From Oidiodendron maius Zn (Eukaryota > Ascomycota > Leotiomycetes > Myxotrichaceae), in contig KN832870.1 of NCBI GenBank assembly GCA_000827325.1, positions 5,890,001 to 5,954,000 of the forward strand: 64,000 nucleotides of DNA. Direction: 5' to 3'. Shown here one piece after another: positions 57,761 through 64,000 of the stretch (its first letter is position 1; each line of letters starts with the position of its first letter). Below the pieces are notes generated by a model. That model saw only the letters and a program-made list of their open reading frames with translations, did not search any database and was not told the DNA's origin. The translations under genes were made by a program, and so were the position numbers.

Positions 57761-58727
57761 GCTTAATGGCGTTGCGTTCAAAATGGCAAGAGAGGCAGTA
57801 AAAGGCGTCTTTTATACAATGCCCCCACCAAAACGTCGATGGGGACTGGTCAGTTGCTTGGGATGTCGTGGCGGCTGACATGTATGGCCAATTTCCTAAA
57901 TATTAGAACAATCAATTTTTCCATAGGAGATCCTCGTATATTCGGAACATCATTCAGTCATGTCCATTTATCCCAGATATCTGAGCTGCCTTCAACATTA
58001 TCCTTCTGTCTCTATTCTCTGCTCTCCATTCTTACGTCGCTTCCCTCATTACTGAGTGATAGATACAATGCTCCGGGTACATTATTATATGTTGACTGTG
58101 TCAGGGCTTCAGGCATATACATCATAATGTCTCAGGGTTAGTGGCAACATACACAACAGCATACGACTGTATAGTCGTAAGGGCTTACGCATATTGCCAC
58201 CTAAGCAGGTATATAATAAGTGTTGTGTTCTGCAGTCTTATCCCCTTAGTTGTCTCTGCATCACTCAATAGCCAATATAACTGAGTTTCACCTTGATCCG
58301 ACTACAACCTGTGCACCTATATTGCCTCTGATTAAGATTATATATACTCTATCTTATAAAGTAGGCTGATAGGAATGGTGATCTATGGGGAATAGATATA
58401 CACTTTAGCAGGTTGCATCGACCTACGGCCCGAATAACGGCTATCGTGGCCACTCCTGGAGTAGTTGGTCTCAGTGTGAACTGTCCATGACAATTTGTTT
58501 TGCATTCTCCTTCTCTTTCTAGTATTATCGGTCTCAAAAGACAAAGCTGTGAATAATTAGGGCATTTAAGAAGATATAAATCCCCAGTTTTCATTGGCCT
58601 CATATTTATAACCCGGCTCAGATGACATATCGCGATATAACTCAAGGCGAACATCTATAAAATCAGACAATCAGTAATACACACATACTCATTCATAGAC
58701 ACCTGAGAGTGTAAATTGTCTACCACT
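57761..58727. other. Convergent intergenic region
   Basis: About 970 bases between two 3' ends. Short frames only. Confidence 0.45.
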
Positions 58728-60829
58728 CTATGAGATATAGCTTTTCATAAATCTCTCTTCTCCCCGCTTCACAAATCTCACAGGCACATTTGTCCCAAGC
58801 ATCTGCAGCGTTATAACCGACTCGCTCTCGCGTATCAATTTTATCGCTTTTCTTTTCGCTTTATCATATATCGCTCTTCGCTCATCGTTCCCCATCTGCT
58901 CGATTTCTTCATCACTCGCCCACTCACTGACATCTAATTCTACCGTGTGGGTCTTGAAGATGACAGCTATAACTGCCGTTATCTCAACCTGAGCAAAACG
59001 TCGACCGGGACAGGCTCGCGCTCCTTCGGAGAACGGAATAAATGCACCTTTGATTGGGGTGAACAGTTTGTCGCTAGAATCAAAAGACGCATTTTCAAGG
59101 CCGTCAACACTTCCTGAGTTTCTACACTCCTTGGGTTCAGAGACAGACTTGCTGGCGGGCGAAAGCCACCGTTCAGGCACAAAGTCGTCGAGATCGTGTG
59201 GCTTGCTCGATATCTTGCTGGGGCTATGTGGCCAGTATCGAGGATTCCTATGAACACCTACGGTATTGATATGGATGAACGTGTTAGTCGGTATCATGAA
59301 AGATTTCCCTTCGATGGTCAACGGTTGAGGAATCTTTTTCACGATTTTTGGGATGTCAACAATCGGCGGCATGAGGCGGAGAGTTTCGTTCATCGTAGCA
59401 CCGACCATGCTCATATAAAGACGGCCCATGTCAACGTCATAGGTCCAGTCTTCAAACGATCGAGAGCCGACTATGGAGTCAATTTCACCTTGAAGACGAG
59501 CTTGTGAGTCGAGTGCGATAGCTAGAAAAAGAAAGCTAAAATGTAAAGTGTTTGCACTGGTTTCGTGCCCTGCAAAGAGGAAGATCCACGAATTAGCAAT
59601 AACGTCTTGTTTGCTCATATATTGCCCATTCGAATCATCTGGCTTGTTCTCAGAGGCGATGATAAGAGGTCCTACTAATGTTAGACAGCTGACTTAAGCC
59701 AATGGGGAAGTAATCACCCATAAGATCCATTGTGCCATTTTCTGCTTTCTCGCCACGCTCGAGTTGGTGGACTTTATAATCGCACAATTCCTTTAAATAC
59801 TCCGAGCATTCGACATATGACTGTACAAGTTTCTTGTGTTCATCAAAGGGCAACAGCTCTAAGAGAAGATTAGTGTTTTGTCACGGGATGAAGGTGTCCG
59901 ACTCACTTAGCAACCAGATAGGAAATATTGCCATCCAAATAATGCCGTGCGAAAGCGTATTTAGGCAATACTTAAATGTCAGGCTATGATTTTCTCTCAG
60001 TTTTGCCGTGTTGAATCCCGGGATGGTCCGAATACCGAGGTCCTTTTCATCCTCGTCGTCCCAGACTTGTCTCACACCAAATCCAGCGCCGCTGATCACA
60101 TGTAATGCCATCAAAGCAGTATCTGGTGCGGTGTCCTTGACTTTCATGTATTCGGGACTATTTCCTTCAAGCTTTGACCAAAATTTAAGCATGCCACTTG
60201 CTTGTTTCAGGCTTTCTTTCCAAACCAGGGCGTTGCTCTTTTCAGAAAATGCCGGCGCAACAACTTTGCGATGCCTCTTCCAGTTATCGCCCTCTGATGA
60301 TAGCATATTACTACCGAATATATCTATAATACCATATATTTCAACGGGTTTGAGAAAGTCATTTCGCCGTGCTGTCATTTGAATGATAGCTCCTGGGTTG
60401 CTGAGGTTTAGGTATATTTGTCCAGGGCTGACAATAAGGAAGACTTCTCCAAAGGCTTTGTGAAGTTCTTCGGCATAGTTCCAGCCACGGTGTGGCTCAA
60501 GGATTCTACGTCACTGTGAGTTATGCGGTGGATCTGAGGCGGGAATGCTTACATGTGCCATAATCGACCTCGAGAGTATGGTATTGCTTTAAGGATATTG
60601 AGGATAGGGTCGTGAATTGCGGTCCACAAAAAGCCGGCGATGCCATCCAAAGCTGAGATTATATGAGAGGCAAGCCCGTCTACATAGTTCTGAGTGGATA
60701 CTCACGAGAAACAGCATAGGGGAGCCCAGAGTCTTTGGCAATGGAAATATTATGGCGAAGTGATATTACATTTTTTGATATCCAAAGTAGCACAATAGTG
60801 CACAATGCAATAGGAATGTATCCAAGCAT
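58728..60829 (-). CDS. Cytochrome P450 monooxygenase (second)
   Basis: Five exons (introns 60653-60705, 60506-60552, 59859-59906, 59672-59717) give 635 residues, long for a P450. The start at 60829 gives a membrane anchor (GYIPIALCTIVLLWI). Diagnostic parts are GDNWKRHRKVVAPAFSE (C-helix WxxxR), the I-helix FLFAGHETSANTL, the ExxR motif NETLRL, VPERWL, and the heme loop FSEGARACPGRRF with the axial Cys. Extra length comes from a Ser-rich insertion between the PERF motif and the heme loop (about residues 470-515). AGHETS and the overall pattern resemble fungal CYP4/CYP52-like clan enzymes. No pathway partners are adjacent. Confidence 0.93.
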
Positions 60830-62189
60830 GGCAAACGTCAATGATTGACAGACAAGTGAATTTTTACCAGTATAGTCACAGTATTAACAAATTTGAAATC
60901 GAAGAGGAAAGGGATTGCATAGAAAGCACTTATATAAAAAGATAAGCAACCATTTTCTAACAATAGGCCTAGACAAAGAATATCCTAGACCAAAACCATA
61001 GGAATAAAGCCTTGCGGAATCGCCGGACTTTTTGACACAAAAAAAATGGAGATGACGTTTCCGCCAGCTAAATGGAGGCCATAGTTGGCTAAAGCGAGGC
61101 CGCTACCTCAATCTCAACAGCAGCCAAACAGCACCATATCTACTGAAATATACCCGAAAATACAAGATCAGACACCCCAAAACCCCTGAAATTAATCCAA
61201 CTCAGCCTTAACCTCTGGACTCTGAACTTTATAGCAAATGTTATTGTAAATCTCGAAATATATATCATCTGCACTATCTCACAGCATTATTGGTAGAGCT
61301 CGGTCGAAGGAGCAGTGGCCGCGATTTAGCGAAGTACAGTCTCGATTTAGCTGGACGTATATTTGTCCAGTAAAGAGGCAGCTCGGAAAGGCCCTACTCC
61401 AAAGCTTCCGCTCAGTATCTATCGTTAATTGATTGGACGCCTAACACTCAGCCCGGCGCCAGCCCTATCACAGTGGAGGTGCCCGTCACCGGCCACGAAA
61501 ATTAAAGAATAAGCATCTTAAAAATCGGATTCGCTGTATCAGCTACATATGTTGCTAAGCGGCATCTTTCAGCCTTGCTGCCTATCTTTGTATTCCCAGA
61601 GACTTTCACTTGTGCCACTATCAGCTAGACAATGCCTACGTGGGGATATGCTAGAATGAAATAGGGAGAAGCCCAACCAAGCGATCAAAACAATCGTATA
61701 CCTTGAGATTGGCAGCGGCATTGCTCGTCGGCTCAATGATGATGAGGATCACGTCGGGCTGTGAAAGCGGACCTACTTTGTAGGAAAGATGTTACACTTC
61801 TCAAAACTGGAAGCCACCTTTCTTTGCGGTATATTTCTTTCCCGCGGGACGTTAGTTTCCCATACTGAGCAGGGTGCAAAATGAGTACCATACGATACGG
61901 AGGGGCGGGAGGGGGGTCCGTTATTCTAGATTCAGCCTTTCGGTATCCCCGGCTGAGTAAGCCCTATCGCTATCTTCTTCAGGCCAGAGCCTTCGGTATG
62001 GGACATCCATATGACCTCGTTCATGTATTGTACCTTCGTCTTATTATCGTTTATTATCGTTTATTATATCTATTATTAATCTTATTATTATAATTACTGC
62101 GGTTAAGATGTTAGTGATTTAGCAACTGTTTTTAGAGCTATTCCAGCTGCTCCTTTGCATTAACACTCACTGGAGCACGCCCGGCATAT
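60830..62189. other. Intergenic, no gene recognised
   Basis: About 1.36 kb. Contains an AT-rich TTATTATCG-type tandem at 62041-62092. No supportable frame. Confidence 0.45.
62041..62092. repeat. TTATTATCGT tandem/TTA-rich tract
   Basis: Two exact copies of TTATTATCGT followed by irregular TTATTA units. Confidence 0.75.
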
Positions 62190-62999
62190 GATAGTGTGCG
62201 CAGTTCTACATTCGGTGTTATCTATGCTCTCCGTGGCCATCGAGCATTAACCAGTACTGGCGGCCCCGAGCCTGACAGTTCTCGAACCAGATTGCTCGAA
62301 GCCAGTATTCTGCAGGAGGTTTCGCTCATAAATACGACTGGGGGAGACGAAAATGTCTCTAGAGTTGGCTTTGACTCGTGATGGTCGTAGTGTACTGGTC
62401 GCCCAGGGCCAGGGAGCGGTCGTACTGAATGTTGCGAAACTGTCAGTCTGCGATGTGAATGCCATTGAGGGCAGCTTGATCGGTCTCGGTGGGCTACCGC
62501 CATCGAGGTGGCGGTCTCCCTCGATGACCGATATGCCTTCCATCAGCACGGAATTTAGACCGAATCTGATGGCTGGTGTCGACGGAATCCAAAGTATTTG
62601 ACTTGTAGAAAGGATTCGACACGGCATTTGGAGCCAGTTCTTATATCAGTTACTCAAGTTTTGTTCGAGATGTCGTGGGCTGCGCGCTCTCCTTTGACGG
62701 TAACATCTTGTACGTGACGATTGAGATTATCATGAAATCGAGCAACTCCCAGCAACTTGGCAGTCTCAGTATCATCCATGTCTCGACTTGGGCGACTGAT
62801 CTTGTCAAGACTCTGATGCGCATTGTGCACGCCAGTTGTGAACCTGCGAGAGTTGCTATTTGCCTGGTGGCGAGACTGTATGGGACTGCAAGATCGAGCA
62901 ACAATCTTCTCGGTCTTGATCCTGTCAAAGACTTAGCGAGTCGTGAAAATCTGTGCAAGTCGAGACTGATCCCTCAGGACTTAATTACTTCAACCTAAA
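62190..62999 (+). pseudogene. Frameshifted YVTN-type beta-propeller protein relic
   Basis: Propeller-blade fragments are spread over different frames of the plus strand: TTGGDENVS, then LTRDGRSVLVAQGQGAVVLN with NVAKLSVCDVNAIEGSL, then STEFRPNLMAGVDGIQ, then VGCALSFDGNILYVTIE and LGSLSIIHVSTWATDLVKT, and finally SNNLLGLDPVKDL. The order and spacing fit a secreted YVTN/lactonase-like propeller as found in many fungi. Switching frames is needed at least three times, no start or signal peptide is seen, and GT-AG introns do not explain the breaks. It is therefore probably a decayed copy. Confidence 0.6.
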
Positions 63000-63575
63000 T
63001 GTAAATAATAATTATTAATTAACAGGAGTTAATTCCTTTTATTTCTCATAAATATGGATGATATTTGCGTCGCGCATATGCCTATAGTCTCAGAGATCAA
63101 GGTGACGGGGTCGGCGTTGCTATCAACTCTGCAGGAGGGCAAAGATTCGCGGCCTTGTTGAGCGTGCCAGGCGACAATATTTTTGCGCAAAGACTTTGTG
63201 CGAGCCTTTATGTAGTACAGTATGCGATCGGGATCCTGGTGTGACCTCGAATGTTTACGACCCAGCCAATGCGAATCAAGCGCTCGAGTGATGCTGCCTT
63301 CCGGGATACCAAGTCCACGGAAGCCACCCCGTAACTTCGTTCACTCGTACCAAGATTAGGAGGCTTCGGCAGTTGCTAAGACAAAGTGGGCTCCATTAGG
63401 CTTAAGCTCGGACTTGGGGGGGATGGCCAAGCCCCAGTCGCATATAAACACATCTCGCTCCTCGGATCTCGTTCCTCGTTTACTTAATACAATTACCCAC
63501 CACGAACCCTCGTTTAGTGCTTCTCCTCCCCCGCGTCAGGACGATAGCCCACGAACGGACGGCACTTGAGCGGGG
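63000..63575. other. Intergenic; promoter side of the last gene
   Basis: About 575 bases. Its start could include further propeller remnants, not recognisable. The rest precedes the Zn2Cys6 gene. Confidence 0.4.
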
Positions 63576-64000
63576 ATGTCCAGCAACAAGCCCGTCTTCG
63601 TAGACGGTATGAATCCACATGGCCCTATTCAGGATGGCCACCACTCCAGACTATACCATAAAAAGTCCCGAACAGGGTGCCAGAGATGCAGGCTACGTCG
63701 GGTCAAGGTGAGGCTCACAACCACCCTCTTAGGTCCCCTGGCGCAACAGCCGGTCCTGGTATTAACAGATCCAATCTTGATAGTGCAACGAAGCGAAGCC
63801 CGCCTGCCGCCACTGTGAGCGTCACGGGGTGTGTTGCATATACGATCGCCTTGACCCTCCGACAAAGCATAGTACTGAGTCCAGGTCGGTCGATGCGCCC
63901 CAGAGTTATGCACCGGTGGCCGAGCCTATAGTATCCCCTCTACACCGGCAGAACTTAAGAGTAGAGGAGTCTTTTACGTCATTGGACGCAAATTATGCTC
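63576..64000 (+). CDS. Zn2Cys6 transcription factor, 3' part beyond window
   Basis: Exon 1 (63576-63707) encodes a short leader and the first half of a zinc cluster (KKSRTGCQRCRLRRVK). The intron 63708-63783 (GTGAGG...TTGATAG) joins it to CNEAKPACRHCERHGVCCIYD, completing the Cys6 pattern C-x2-C-x6-C-x6-C-x2-C-x6-C. The frame then stays open through a Ser/Pro-rich linker to the window edge. An intron between the two zinc-binding halves is common in this family. It is a nuclear regulator with unknown targets. The regulatory domain is not visible. Confidence 0.88.

Noticed and set aside
1-64000. CRISPR arrays, bacterial operons, riboswitches, origins
   Set aside because: The sequence is eukaryotic with introns throughout, and no regularly spaced repeats of CRISPR type were seen.

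Overview
The window is nuclear DNA of a filamentous ascomycete (Pezizomycotina). Genes carry many short introns (about 45-90 nt) with GT-AG ends and CTAAC/CTGAC-like branch points. The family content is typical of these fungi: Zn2Cys6 factors, WSC-domain glyoxal oxidase, HET protein, P450s, LaeA/UMTA-type methyltransferase, MpaB-like oxygenase, BIM1-like copper protein and a fungal Hsp70-like protein. A leotiomycete-like genome is my guess, not shown. Exon models were built by eye. For every gene given a full exon list, the spliced length is a multiple of three.

Layout. 1-4.2 kb is gene-poor. It holds an elongator tRNA-Met(CAT) gene with a normal anticodon-loop intron plus a second, D-loop interruption that looks like a small GT-AG intron. 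4.2-30.5 kb holds a five-WSC glyoxal oxidase and a run of tailoring-type genes: SDR reductase, Zn2Cys6 factor, MpaB-like oxygenase divergent from an aldehyde dehydrogenase, a decayed regulator, a second regulator, cupin, EthD protein, SAM methyltransferase divergent from a P450, and a phosphate-type MFS transporter. No PKS, NRPS or terpene synthase is visible, so this is either the flank of a metabolite cluster or a small-molecule conversion locus. A HET-domain gene follows. 34-41 kb encodes secreted proteins: a lysozyme-like GH23-type protein, a GH16 glucanase, a Cys-rich protein and a BIM1/X325 copper protein. 41-45 kb is poor in genes, with a Tc1/mariner relic and a SUMO-like gene that stops before the Gly-Gly tail. 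Then comes a ribokinase.

47.5-57.8 kb is the most unusual block: a 1635-residue protein with an HSP90-type ATPase domain and a NO VEIN-like C-terminus (DUF3883), an Hsp70-like ATPase, and a divergent coiled-coil protein. They may be functionally linked. 58.7-60.8 kb is a second P450. Beyond it lie a frameshifted beta-propeller relic and a Zn2Cys6 factor cut by the window end.
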